DNA from: Ashinkailepas kermadecensis
Lineage: Eukaryota > Arthropoda > Thecostraca > Neolepadidae
DNA length: 64,000 bases
Direction: 5' to 3'
Assembly (NCBI GenBank): GCA_034440615.1
Contig: JAOTOM010004123.1
Span: 1 to 64,000, forward strand
In this document: positions 22,467 to 34,316 of the stretch, piece after piece
How positions within the stretch are numbered: position 1 is the first letter of the stretch
Layout: each line of letters starts with the position of its first letter
Position numbers and translations under genes: made by a program
Notes under the pieces: generated by a model
What the model was told of the DNA's origin: nothing
Seen by the model: only the letters and a program-made list of their open reading frames with translations
Database searches by the model: none

Positions 22467-22735
22467 CTGAGTGTGCAAGCCATTCTTGTGCTGCATCAGA
22501 TTTTGCCAGAGTTCCTCGAAGTCCACCACTCCGAGGGCATGTGCTGCAGGGTTCACTCCTTTCTGGCTCAGAGCCGCCACAGCTGCCGCCATGCCCTGGA
22601 GGCTGCTGATCGTGGTGCCATACTCAGTGCGACACTCCCAGGGTAGCAGCTGAGTGTTCTGCTGTGCCTGGCTTCCCCGCCCAAGGATGTCGTAGACGTC
22701 GTGCAGAGCAGCAACGCGCGTCATGAAAGTCTCAT
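22467..22735 (-). pseudogene. Minus-strand hAT-like/unknown gene, exon 2
   Basis: The 269-bp exon has canonical borders on the minus strand: TTATTTTCAG|ATGAG at 22735 and ACTCAG|GTGAAC at 22467. It begins in phase 1, joining the G left by exon 1 to make Asp, and ends in phase 0, which matches exon 3. The product reads ETFMTRVAALHDVYDILGRG, then TEYGTTISSLQGMAAAVAAL and FEELWQNLMQHKNGLHTQ. Its frame is intact. The fit of phases on both sides is strong evidence of a real transcript in the past or present. Function unknown; DVYDIL/ISSLQ helices weakly recall hAT-type proteins. It lies antisense inside the presumed DAPK-like intron. Confidence 0.5.
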
Positions 22736-23219
22736 CTGAAAATAAGCACATAAAAATGTTCAAGCAATTCACCATGAAGCAAAATGAACGAAAGCATATG
22801 GGGGGAACAGTAGCGTGTGGGCGCGTTAAATGCTAAACTGAGCAGCAGTACCTGCATGCTTACACATGTATGAACGAAATTAAAATATGCCACGACAATA
22901 CCATGTCAGTGTAGTCAATGAGCATCACAGATATTCAAATATGCATACATCCACGAAATATATTAAATCCATGGATAATTTAGAAGTTAGATAGCGAACA
23001 GAACACACTCTTATTTATGCACATGCACGATGATCAACAATCCAACCAGATTCAATAGGTATATGTTAATGAACATTTATTATTTTAAGAAACATTGAAA
23101 ACAAATTATCATAGTAGCACAGTAGCAGGGACCGAGGCATGGGTGTTCCGTATGCTTGGGCTATCATTGCGTCTGCTTCAATTTTGGTACAAATAAGGAT
23201 AGTTTGCTAGCCCACTCAC

Positions 23220-23794
23220 CTTCTAGACAAGAGATGTCTTCCCACTGCTCTTGGGCGACAGCCGTCCGTTTTTCTTTCTTCAGGCGATCACGCAGGACCT
23301 CGCACATGGTTTGTGCATTTGCTCTAAATGCCTTGAAGGTGTTGGCGGCGTGCGCAGCGAACCTGGTGTTGGACCACAATTTCGGTGTCACAGTTGTGGC
23401 ATCATCCGCTGTCGTGTCTAGAAGTTCTTGAAGGGCGTGGAGGAAGGGCATGGGCTGGCCTGGCGGAAATTCCGATCCGAGACCGAAGTTGTATGCGAAG
23501 ACTCCAATTCCGCGAGCAGCATTTCCATTGGGCTCCTGGGCACAGATGTCGCAGTGCAGGATGTTACTCTCGGGCGACGCTACCAGATGCTGCCCAGAAG
23601 CAGCTTGAAGACAGGGATGCCTCTCCCGGAGCGGAACAGCACCTCTGCTTCCAGGTCAGGGGATAATTCGTTACCGGCCGGGGTCGGTTTCTTGAGCAGG
23701 TGGATGATCTGGTCGGTTTTCTGTTCAAGTACAGAAATCCTAGCAGACATGTGATTTAACTAACTGGGATACGGAACCCTCTTGTGTAGTGGTT
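23220..23794 (-). pseudogene. Minus-strand hAT-like/unknown gene, exon 1 with start codon
   Basis: The exon begins after CTTCTTTTCAG at 23794. The first ATG (23748-23750) opens MSARISVLEQKTDQIIHLLK, then LEAEVLFRSGRGIPVFKLLL. A frameshift near 23590 moves into SPESNILHCDICAQEPNGNA, a Cys-x2-Cys-containing segment that could be a zinc-binding knuckle. This is followed by FAYNFGLGSEFPPGQPMPFL, HALQELLDTT and a Lys-rich helix. The donor is CTAGAAG|GTGAGT at 23220/23219. The upstream acceptor-like site suggests a further 5' non-coding exon. Apart from the single frameshift it is well conserved. The family is not recognised. Confidence 0.45.
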
Positions 23795-24614
23795 CTGAAA
23801 AGAAGCATAGATGGGTGTCAGCACAGCAGGCATCTACTCACAGCACCCACACCAACACGAACGGTATTACAAACTCCACTATTGCACCCCACTAACACAC
23901 ATAATTTGACCATAAAATGCCAATATTGCTGCAAGGTTGTTTTCATCATGTGTGCAGTTTCAGAAAAACATAACAGGATACCATCACATGGCGGAGCTGA
24001 GTATTATTAGTAGGTTGCGTGTTATTACAAAAACGTTGGCAAACACAGCCCATAAAACAGCATAGTATGGCTTACCAGTACAGTTATAATACATTTAACT
24101 CACCATTTAATACCATTAAAACCATTTAACAAATCAAGGCTCATCAATGGCTCATGTCAGTACATATTTAATTGAATCTAAGTAGATATCCAAGGCAGAA
24201 TGATCTCAGGCTAGTGAGATTGTTCAGTCAGTTGGTTGGCTGTGTTCCCCTCAGCAGGTTGTCAAGCTGTATTTAATTGGTAAAAGTATGAGTGGAACAT
24301 TGAGTCCTAGGTTGAGTCTGGATTCGATTCAGAGTCCGAAGTTTGCTGAATCTGAGCCAGATGCTCATTTATTAGGATGGGTCTAGCCTCAAGCTCACTG
24401 GCAAAACGGTTAGTCTGATTCTGATTTACTAGTGTAATGAACTGCATCGCTTGATCTCGGCCTCAAAAAGTCGTGACTCCAGACCAGATTCCACGTCCAG
24501 CTGGACTCACACCCATGTCTGCACAGTAGTAACATTAAGTACCAAAGGTGTTGGAGGGGACATATCCCCCATACTTCCTGTGACAAACCCAGCCCATGCA
24601 GCTAATCAAAATAC

Positions 24615-24722
24615 CTGAAGTTTGTTGAACAGAGTTTGATGGCCCCTTAGGACAGACGTTCTGAGAGGCAGACTCAGAAGGGGCATCGTCTTGTTCTCCA
24701 CTCTCTGAGAAGTCTGTGATTC
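24615..24722 (-). CDS. Putative 36-codon exon (copy B of a duplicated exon)
   Basis: The exon is 108 bp, phase 1 at both ends, with TTTCTCAG acceptor and CTTCAG|GTATTT donor on the minus strand. It encodes a hydrophilic Ser/Gln-rich segment: ITDFSESGEQDDAPSESASQ, then NVCPKGPSNSVQQTS. It is paralogous to the segment at 25274-25381. It may belong to an upstream part or isoform of the minus-strand gene at 21.4-23.8 kb. Direct joining to exon 1 would meet a stop before the ATG, so the relation is unclear. Confidence 0.35.
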
Positions 24723-25273
24723 CTGAGAAACCACATGATTTACTTAGCATGAAACCATTATCAACAACACACAGCTTAGAAACAAACAACAAATTTAGTT
24801 TGGAAACATGGGTGTGAAACAAAAAATCAACAAACACCAAGATTACTTTCAGGATAGCATTGCTTATTAACATGAAATCAGGCCAATTATTGGTGGGTAC
24901 TGTTAGACTCTTACTTTGCATGAAGGTACTAATTGAGGGAAAAAATGGACAAGCAATTGCACACAATCCAGTCGAAACGTCTGGCAAAGGTCGACCCATG
25001 ATGGACAAGATTTTTCCAACAGTGTCATAGTATTGCTGAAATACTTCAACTGAGTTGACTGTGACAGTAAGCTAATGCAATGCTTAAATAATGCATGTCT
25101 CAAATCATTGCACTTAAGATCTGACAGCTCCATGCACTGCCTAACACCAATCCAAGCATTTTTAATCATTTTATATCTCAATTATCTTGAAAGGTGCCAC
25201 TGAAAACTCAAGGATTTGTTAACATCAATGCTCAGCCACACACAAAGCAGGCATTGAACAAAAACAATCTCAA

Positions 25274-25381
25274 CTGCAGTCTGATTAGCAGACACTGATG
25301 GTCCTTCAGGACTGGATGACTGAAATGGCAGCTCTGTAGTGTCTTGACCTTGTTCTCCACTGCCTGTGCCCTCGGTCATTC
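25274..25381 (-). pseudogene. Putative 36-codon exon (copy A), donor lost
   Basis: The same length and phase as copy B: TTTTTCACAG acceptor, then MTEGTGSGEQGQDTTELPFQ and SSSPEGPSVSANQTA. Where copy B has a GT donor, this copy has TT (GCAG|TTGAG), so it is probably not spliced at this site. The shared SGEQ and P.GPS...QT positions point to an old tandem exon duplication. Confidence 0.35.
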
Positions 25382-25618
25382 CTGTGAAAAATGATGATAA
25401 TTTAACTAAGTATTGAGGACAACCTTAGAAAGAAAAAGCAACATGTTCTTATTTGGAAAAAAACTGATGGAAGCCAGACATCAATTAAAACCAAGATCAG
25501 CCAGAAAAAACATTGTTGATTGTTAATGTAATAAAATATTAACCCAAGTGAAAGAAACATAACTTTTCACAAAAAAAACATCCTTTCAGCTCACTTTGGG
25601 GAAACCTCAAATCACTTT

Positions 25619-25942
25619 CAGGCTTGTGCCCATCTTTTCCTGTTTGTGATCCAGTTCCCATCTGCAAACCATGTCAACACCCTTGAAGGATTATAACTCA
25701 GCCTGGCATAATCTATGCATGTTTGCTGCGTGTCTGTGACACAGCCTTTGGTAGATATCAGGCATGACTGCTTCACAATTTTCAATTTCAGAAGATACGT
25801 AGGCAACTTCATGCCATGAAACATCCAAATTTGAAGTAATTAATTCAGAAGGAAATATAGCAATGTCATTCATTTCATATTTATAGGCATCACATGCAAT
25901 GCAACCACAGAAATCTACAGGGAGACAGTGTAGAGTATGCAT
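25619..25942 (-). other. Unassigned minus-strand open frames
   Basis: Two overlapping frames encode LPVDFCGCIACDAYKYEMND, ending in CHRHAANMHRLCQAEL, and then, shifted, YNPSRVLTWFADGNWITNRK. They could be one frameshifted exon with CxxC and CHRH features. No family recognised. The 25943-27122 interval beyond is AT-rich and shows no supportable gene. Confidence 0.25.
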
Positions 25943-27122
25943 GGCTTTCTACACCTATAATTATTTGTGCACTCAAGTGTACATTATTTACTCAACATCT
26001 GGTTTTTTTCTTCAACAACATTTCAGGCTAGGTTGGGTTAGGTTAGGATATCTAATTTTAAAATGATTCCCAAAACAATAATTGTCTTGCAATTTTTTAA
26101 TTCTTAAATAAGAATTTGTTTTCTTACATGGAAGGTTAGACTAGGTTAGTCCATGCCATGTCATTTCTTTCATAATTTCAAATCAAATATTACTTTTTAT
26201 GCTATATTACCCAACTTCAAGCATGTTTTGGACATTTTGCTTCCAAGCTGAAAACTATGCATCTACAGAGGAAATCAGTGGTCACATCATATCAAGCACA
26301 TTCATAAACACTGCACTGAAAAAAAAGAAATTCCAAGAAATCAAAAATACCTTAAACCACAAATTTATCTATATTCATTTTGACAACATTTTTTGGGCAA
26401 AAAAGGTGTTGATTTTATTATTTGAAATTGTGCTTCTTCAAAAACAGCTTGGGCTAGATTAGCTTTCCAACTTTTCAAATTCAGATAACATTTCCTTAAA
26501 ACTGGATGTCTCAACTGCATCTCTCATCCGACTTCTACTGATTTACATGTTAATCCTGCTGCCATATAAACCACCATAGAATAAAGTTCATGCATACCCT
26601 CACCTTGAAGCCTGATTATCAAGTTTCAAGATGAGGCCCATATAATTTTGAAATTCAATTTCTTTTACATAGGAAAGGCAAGTTTTTGAGACTGACTATA
26701 GAACTGTTTGCAGACATAGCTCCTTCGCCTCCTTGGCTCATCAAGAACTACCCAGGTAGGTACCTACTTTCAGAATAGGTTCTGTTCAAGTTCTTACCTT
26801 GGAGCCAAGACTGCCATTTGCCGCCAGCACCAAAACTTGGCTTCTTTAGAATAGTGGGCAATTCAACGTGCAGTTCAAATGTCCAAAACGAACATTAATA
26901 CGTGACGGAGGTCGACCCATGCCTGCCATCCGATAATACAGGCACAGAGCAGAAGGCAAAATAACAAGGTTCGATGAGAAATATTCTGTAACGAGTACCA
27001 ATGCTTCAAACTACCAAACGTGCGACGACAACCCAAGCCGATCTACAACCGGTACTTTTCGTCGCAAGCGCGTCACCCGTTGTAACACGTTCTATGAAGC
27101 TGAAAAAAAAAAAATTCAGGAG

Positions 27123-27361
27123 ACAGGCAATAAGAGCTAAACTCCCATCCAAATCAAAGGAAGCTAGGCCGTACGGGGATTTCGTTTTTCTCCCGGGTGG
27201 CACTCTTGCCAATTGGAGGCTGTCTCCCCACAGCCAAGGAGTCAGGCAATAAGAGCTGAAATCCCATCCAAATAAAGGCAATCTAGTCCGTACAGCGATT
27301 TCGTTTTCTCGCCAGGTAACAACTCTTACGAATTGGAGACTGTCTCCCCACAGCCAAGGAC
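27123..27361 (+). repeat. 119-bp direct tandem duplication
   Basis: Two adjacent copies (27123-27241 and 27242-27361) both begin AGGCAATAAGAGCT and end GCTGTCTCCCCACAGCCAAG or a close variant. They diverge by scattered substitutions and small indels. No coding function is evident. Between 27362 and 27937 nothing else is seen. Confidence 0.8.
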
Positions 27362-27934
27362 ACGAGTATTAAATTAAACATACTGTTGTATTATGTTAAT
27401 CAATGCATCAATTATTCCATAGAAGCATGAATATATCGTTCTGGAATGGAAATGTAGGTTGAGTGGTGACTACGCCGTCGCGTAGTACTGTCTCCTGAGT
27501 ACTTTGTTAAGCAAATGTTCTGTCTCCTACTCGGGTAGTCGAGTAAGCAGTTTTTTTTTCACCTCTGTGTGTGGAGTGTGCCGCGCGCCACCGCTGGCCT
27601 CTTCTGCTTCGGCGGCCTGCGGCTGGTGACTGGAATACCAGACCATCTGCTGACCGCTCTTCTCCCCGACTGCAGGTAACCAACATATCATGTTAGCTTC
27701 GCCGAAATGTGGCATAATGGTGTTAATTACCACTTTGCCGATTTCGAGCAATTTGACTTAGTGCATTTACGTTTGAAATATCTGCACACAAACTTGCGAG
27801 GCATTTTGATAAAAGTATGACTGATTTTGGCTGAAGTGCATTTAACTCAATGCGCTTTCATGAAATATCGTTTCCGCTATAATAATTATCGTTTCGGAAA
27901 CATGAAGCACGGAGCCGAAAACCGAAAAAAAAAA

Positions 27935-28845
<911 letters not shown>

Positions 28846-29012
28846 AATGCCAACCACTGCAGCTCGACCATCCACTGGGCCAATCTGGACCCACAGTCAA
28901 CCAAAGATATAGTACTTGTTCTCGGAAAAGAAATCGGACATCATGACGGCTGACATTCTTAGCACTTTCAACGAATACACCGATCTCAACAACCACAAAA
29001 CACTCAAAACAC

Positions 29013-31644
29013 GAGGACAAAATGTCAATGATATTAGCAACGCATTCGCATTCGCATTCAGCATCCTATTCGTATACTCTCCGAATACGTTCATTTCTTC
29101 ACGATATGATCTTTGTCGCTTGTAAAAGTAAGGCGAACAACGATCCTTCAGTAGTACGAGCGGTTCGATCTCCAGAGGTTCAGAGAGGTCACTCGGGTCA
29201 AAAACGGTGTACCGCATCAAATTCGAAGTATTTCACTTAGCCGAATGATTCCAACGCCTAGATGTCCGCTGTCCATCAAAGATGCAGCACATCGAATTAC
29301 GTGAACTTCAATGTCACAGTTTGACCTCAGGTCATCGAAGTTGGTTTTACTCATGCACTATATCTATTTACGGCGTACCGAATAAATAATGGTGACACAT
29401 TGGATATACCTGATTTTTGCAGGTCATAGTTTACATAGCACGTACATAGAGCACATCGATCAAAATTACCAATTATGGCTACTGATTCATCACCGTTCGC
29501 CAAAAAAAAAAAAAATTGCAACTATACCAAATTCTTGTGTACCCGATAATTTTCGCCAAATTTTACTTGGCACGACGAAAAAGACACCCAGACATTGGTT
29601 ATGGCCGATGGATGCAGCACATTGAAGCATCTGGCCTACAATCTCACAGCTTGACCTATATTCGCAAAATACTGTTTTGACCATGCATTATTGCCATCTA
29701 CGGGGTACCTGATAATACCTTCTAAATACATTCATCGGATGGACATTAGCGCCAAAAAATATCCCATCGGACAAGAAAGCAGCACATCCAAGCATGTCAC
29801 CTTCAAGTTCACCATTTGACCCCAGGTCAACGAAGACTTTAACATTACACCCTATGGGAATATCACGGTGTACCGAATACAATTTTCTTGAATACATTTA
29901 TCGGATGGATATTAGCGTCGAATAATCGCCCACCGAGCAAGGACGCAGCACATCCGAGCATGTGACCGTCAGCGCCAGCGTTTGACCTCAGGTCAGGTTT
30001 TATGAAATTCAGAAAAAGAAAGTAGTCCACTTGGGTACCGTATGTGGGCCAAACGAAGCATTGAACGTAGACTATCTCAACACTGATGCATGCACTAGCA
30101 ACACAAGAAGCAGCACACTGCGTGACCTGACCTCTATCGATGACGCATTTCATCAGGTAGCACTAGCATCTCATTCAACAACGCATTCAGAAACGAATAG
30201 ACCAGTTGACTTGGTGTGCTGCATGCCACCGTGATAGCGGTGGCACAAGCGTTTGAATCATTCCAATAAGTGAATTATCCGACAGGTTATGCGGTACCCC
30301 AGATTTGATCTGGCTGACCTTTTCGCCTCTGAAGGTGAAATGGTTCGTCCTAGCAGAAAATCGTTTTGGGATGCATGTACGAGTACGTCTGCGAAGGTTG
30401 TGTCGAATTTATAGACGAATTGTAGGATATTGGTGAATTCGCTTCTGAATGCGTTGTTGGTGAATTGGTGAATTGCTTCTGAATGGGATGCTAGTGCTAC
30501 CTGATGAAATGCGTCATAGATAGAGGTCAGGTCACGCAGTGTGCTGCTTCTTGTGTTGCTAGTGCATACATCAGTGTTGAGATAGTCCACATTCAATGCT
30601 TCGTTTGGCCCACACACGGTACCCAAGTGGACTACTTTCTTTTTCTGAATTTCGTAAAACCTGACCTGAGGTCAGACGCTGGCGCTGACGGTCACATGCT
30701 CGGATGTGCTGCGTCCTTGCTCGGTGGGCGATTATTCGACGCTAATATCCATCCGATAAATGTATTCATGAAAATTGTATTCGGTACACCGTGATATTCC
30801 CATAGGGTGTAATGTTGAAAGTCTTCGTTGACCTGAGGTCAAATGGTGAGCTTGAAGGCGACATTCATGGATGTGCTGCTTTCTTGTCCGATGGGATATT
30901 TTTTGGCGCTAATGTCCATTCGATGAATGTATTTAAGAAGGTATTATCAGATACCCCGTAGATGGCAATATTGCATGGTCAAAACAGTATTTTGCGAATA
31001 TAGGTCAAGCTATGAGATTGTAGGCCAGATGCTTCAATGTGCTGCATCCGTGGGCCTTAACAAATGTCTGGGTGTTTTTTTTCGTCGTGCCAAGTAAAAT
31101 TTTGCGAAAATTATCGGGTACACAAGAATTTGGTGTAGTTGCATTTTTGGGGCTTTTTTGGCGAACGGTGATGAATCAGTAGCCATAATGGGTCATTTTG
31201 ATCGATGTGCTCTTTGTACGTGCTATATAGGCTATGACTTGCAAAACCAGGTATATCCAATGTGTCACCATGATTTTATTCGATACCCCGTAAATAGATA
31301 TAGTGCATGAGTAAAACAAACTTCGGTGACCTGAGGTGAAACTGTGACATTGAAGTTCACGTAATTCGATGTGCTGCATCTTTGATGGACAGCGGACATC
31401 CAGGCGTTGGAATCATTTGGCTAAGTGAAATACTTCGAATTTTATGTGATACACGGTTTGTGACCCGAGTGACCTCTCTGGACCTCTGGAGATCCAACCG
31501 CTCGTCCTACTGTAGAATCGTTTGCCTTACTTTTGCAAGCGACAAAGATCATATCCTGAAAAATGAACGAATTCGTAGAGTATGCGAATAGGATGCTGAA
31601 TGCGAATGCGAATGCGTTGCTAATATCATGGACATGAGGACAAA
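29013..31644. mobile_element. Foldback DNA element with ~1.18-kb inverted arms and 9-bp target duplication
   Basis: The element body is 29022-31635. Its ends read ATGTCAATGATATTAGC (plus, left) and ATGTCCATGATATTAGC (minus, right). Both sides are flanked by the direct repeat GAGGACAAA (29013-29021 and 31636-31644). The two arms (29022 to about 30199, and about 30436-31635) are complementary over nearly their full length, so matching open frames appear on opposite strands. Each arm consists of about seven loosely repeated ~150-bp units carrying GGGTACC.GAATA, CAGCACAT and TTTGACCTCAGGTCA blocks. There is no coding capacity. A 9-bp duplication and very long inverted arms fit Mutator-like foldback elements; the superfamily is inference. 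Confidence 0.82.
30200..30435. other. Spacer between foldback arms
   Basis: The only non-inverted part of the foldback element. It contains a small hairpin (GCCACCGTGATAGCGGTGGC) and GGTACCCCAG, which echoes the arm units. The inner edge of the right arm has a small duplication of TTGGTGAATT lacking on the left. Confidence 0.6.
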
Positions 31645-31849
31645 GTAGATATCGGCATCACTGTACCAGGCCTTCGGCTTTCCAATCGTCTACCGGATAA
31701 CTTTGTCATCATCAGCGTTCAAACTCTGTCCATACCGGCCGCAATCTCTATGCTAAAGAAGCGCAAACAATAAACGTAGTAATTTGTTCAGGCCCCAAAT
31801 CAGTCATTCAGTTAATCAGCAACACTCACGAGTGCCCACATTTCCTTTT

Positions 31850-31945
31850 GAACAATTTTTCCTTCCTCTGGATTCCGGGCCACGTCAACATTCCAGTGAA
31901 CGAGCAATCCTTCGACCACTTATCCGTCATATTCCTGGCTATGTC
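31850..31945 (+). pseudogene. Retroelement RNase H fragment
   Basis: NNFSFLWIPGHVNIPVNEQS matches the conserved LW.PGH..I.GNE block near the end of RNase H domains in I/Jockey-type LINEs. Only about 30 codons can be recognised. The frame continues for 40 unrelated residues and then stops. 31946-32505 shows nothing else I can support. Confidence 0.5.
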
Positions 31946-32505
31946 ACGTTTGTTTATCAACGGGCAGCAAGATCTGGCGGAGGAATTGCTTTGTGCCACA
32001 GTGAGTTATAAGCGTAATGCGCTACCAGTGGATATTTTGCTTGCGAGACAGAATCTGTTTGGGCTGATTCATTAATAGAAGAAACACAAAACGATATTAG
32101 GAGCAGTGTTGAGATTGTGGGCAGTGTGTGCCTCCAGATCTCCCTATTGAATTTGATTATGGTCTAAAATCACACATTTGATTGAACGCACGTATTGATT
32201 GAACGTACGTGATTGAACGCACAGTATTAATAAGGATTTTAACTTCAATGCATTAAGGAGGGACACAAACAGAAGATACTAAGTAGAACAAGGAATTTTT
32301 GCGAATTCATCACGATCATTTTTTTAAATCTCAACATGCAAATTTGCCGATTACAGAAAAAAGCAGTTGGGATCTGTTGCATGGAAAAGATCAAGAAGCT
32401 ATAGTCATAGAAAATATTGTTGTACGCAAGACCCTCCAAAACGGTGATCATTCGATCGTTCATATCAACAGACGCATCTGAGGTTGAGAACGAGGCAGTA
32501 GTGCA

Positions 32506-33063
32506 GGTACACAGGTGCACGAGGCATGCCAGGGTACACGGATTCACAAGGCGTGCCCGGGTACACAGGTGCACAAGGCGTGCCAGGGTACACAGGTGCA
32601 CAAGGCGTGCCAGGGTACACAGGTGCACAAGGCGTGCCAGGGTACACGGATGCACAAGACGTGCCAGGGTACACGGATGCACAAGGCGTGCCAGGGTACA
32701 CAGGTGCACAAGGCGTGCCAGGGTACACGGATGCACAAGACGTGCCAGGGTACACGGATGCACAAGGCGTCCCCGGGTACACAGGTGCACAAGGCGTGCC
32801 GGGGTACACGGATGCACAAGGCGTGCCAGGGTACACGGATGCACAAGACGTGCCAGGGTACACGGATGCACAAGGCGTGCCCGGGTACACAGGTGCACAA
32901 GGCGTGCCAGGGTACACGGATGCACAAGACGTGCCAGGGTACACGGATGCACAAGGCGTGCCCGGATACACAGGTGCACAAGGCGTGCCAGGGTACACGG
33001 ATGCACAAGGCGTGCCAGGATACACAGGTGCACAAGGCGTGCCAGGGTACACGGGTACACAGG
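32506..33063 (+). repeat. 27-bp minisatellite, about 20 copies, upstream of an exon acceptor
   Basis: The unit begins GGGTACACAGGTGCACAAGG and ends CGTGCCA, with a second common form having ACACGGATGC. As 27 is divisible by 3, all six frames stay open for ~180 codons. One plus frame reads GVPGYTGAQ repeated, which is a Gly-X-Y pattern. It ends 59 bp before the DAPK-like exon at 33122, whose acceptor has the same GGGTACACAGGTAC sequence. It is probably intronic. Confidence 0.95.
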
Positions 33064-33121
33064 TACAACTGCGCCGGTCTGTGTTAGACTGACTGTCCAC
33101 GCGGCGTCCTCGGGTACACAG

Positions 33122-33334
33122 GTACAGCTACGCAAGTTCGCGCACGAGTATCCCGGCGGCGAGTTGGAACTGGTCCAGTGGTCAGCTGGCTCCAAACTCA
33201 GCACCGACCAGCTGCAGGGCCTGCTGATCGCCTGCCATCAGGATGGTCTGCTGGAGGTCAGGGTGCGAGACCCCACAGACTCGCGAGCCGCCTGCTTCTA
33301 CCTGTTGGAGGCCCTGCTCGTCACGCTGGACCAA
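33122..33334 (+). CDS. DAPK-like exon: post-COR region
   Basis: The 213-bp exon (71 codons, phase 0 at both ends) has CGGGTACACAG at the acceptor and GACCAA|GTATGT at the donor. It reads VQLRKFAHEYPGGELELVQW, then GSKLSTDQLQGLLIACHQDG, LLEVRVRDPTDSRAACFYLL and EALLVTLDQ. This aligns without gaps for most of its length with the region of DAPK between the COR domain and the death domain (VQVNL..., KL..., IEVQVRG..., LLLDSV...). DAPK is a Ca2+/calmodulin-regulated kinase with Roc-COR GTPase-like segments. The minisatellite lies immediately upstream; the next exon continues the alignment. In the intron, 33335-33910, a (TA)n tract lies at 33365 and nothing else is seen. Confidence 0.75.
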
Positions 33335-33364
33335 GTATGTCGATGGGTGCTCTCGCTATGGGCG

Positions 33365-33395
<31 letters not shown>

Positions 33396-33910
33396 CATAT
33401 AATACATATAATATGACCGAGTAAATAAGATTCCAGACAGATACGTCTAGTGCTTACACATCATGCGGCGCAGTAGCAGTGACATACTGGACGGTTCAAA
33501 TTAGTTTTCTTTTAGTCTCCGGAAAATTGATAAGTCCCTTTCTGACATACCAGCAACCTCTGCCACTGATATGTAGGTACTAGGCGGGCCAGTAAGCCAA
33601 TGTTATCTTAGAGTGCTTTCGTTATGTCGTTGATGTGTGTTTTCAATTCCGGAATGTTCAATCCAGGTATGCTCATAGGCGTGCACATGCTATGACGGCG
33701 AGGTAGGCAGAATTATTTCAGGCAGTTCCTATCGGGAGCTGGCGAAGGCAGGATGCTTATGTAAATTTGATGCAATACCAATTGGCAGCCGTACCGGTAC
33801 TTATGCGACGTCCAGTCTATCCCCCCCCCCCCCTTCTGTCAGTGAGCAGGCGTGGTATAGCTTCCCTGACGTGACAGTCCAGTTGCTTTACAACATTGCA
33901 TGTACGGCAG

Positions 33911-33965
33911 GTGTTCGCCGAGGTGGTTCCAGGCGTGGTTGTGGAGCGACACTACCTATGTCCCG
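33911..33965 (+). CDS. DAPK-like exon: continuation after post-COR exon
   Basis: The acceptor TGTACGGCAG precedes GTGTTCGCC. The reading frame continues the previous exon in phase 0: VFAEVVPGVVVERHYLCP. This corresponds to the LPGLLTVKHYLSP stretch of DAPK. The likely donor is CCCG|GTGGGC at 33965/33966. Read through, a TAG follows 11 bp later. Its 3' part is the seed of the 94-bp tandem repeat. The exon end is inferred and could lie elsewhere. Confidence 0.65.
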
Positions 33966-34316
33966 GTGGGCTCTAGGGTCACAGCCGGCGGCCCGACGTC
34001 TACCACCCAACGCCGCTGGCCGGCAGCCTGCTCTGTGGAGCGACACTACCTATGTCCCGGTGGGCTCTAGGGTCACAGCCGGCGGCCCGACGTCTACCAC
34101 CCAACGCCGCTGGCCGGCAGCCTGCTCTGTGGAGCGACACTACCTATGTCCCGGTGGGCTCTAGGGTCACAGCCGGCGGCACGACGTCTACCACCCAACG
34201 CCGCTGGCCGGCAGCCTGCTCTGTGGAGCGACACTACCTATGTCCCGGTGGGCTCTAGGGTCACAGCCGGCGGCACGACGTCTACCACCCAACGCCGCTG
34301 GCCGGCAGCCTGCTCT
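33941..34316 (+). repeat. 94-bp tandem repeat, four copies, carrying an exon piece and mini-intron
   Basis: Four near-identical units start at 33941, 34035, 34129 and 34223. Each contains GTGGAGCGACACTACCTATG (exonic in the first unit), then GTGGGC donor-like sequence, and later GGCCGGCAG acceptor-like sequence. If spliced, each unit would give a 34-nt exon and a 60-nt intron. Only one or two substitutions separate units, so the expansion is young. Confidence 0.92.

Noticed and set aside
26025..26050. Interstitial TTAGG telomere repeat (GGTTGGGTTAGGTTAGG)
   Set aside because: Only two or three units, within AT-rich sequence. Not distinguishable from chance.
32245..33424. Long frames through the 27-bp array, up to 335 codons, one apparently fused to the DAPK-like exon
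   Set aside because: A 27-bp period keeps all six frames open. The exon has its own acceptor at 33122, so the fusion is not evidence of translation. Only the exon is called.
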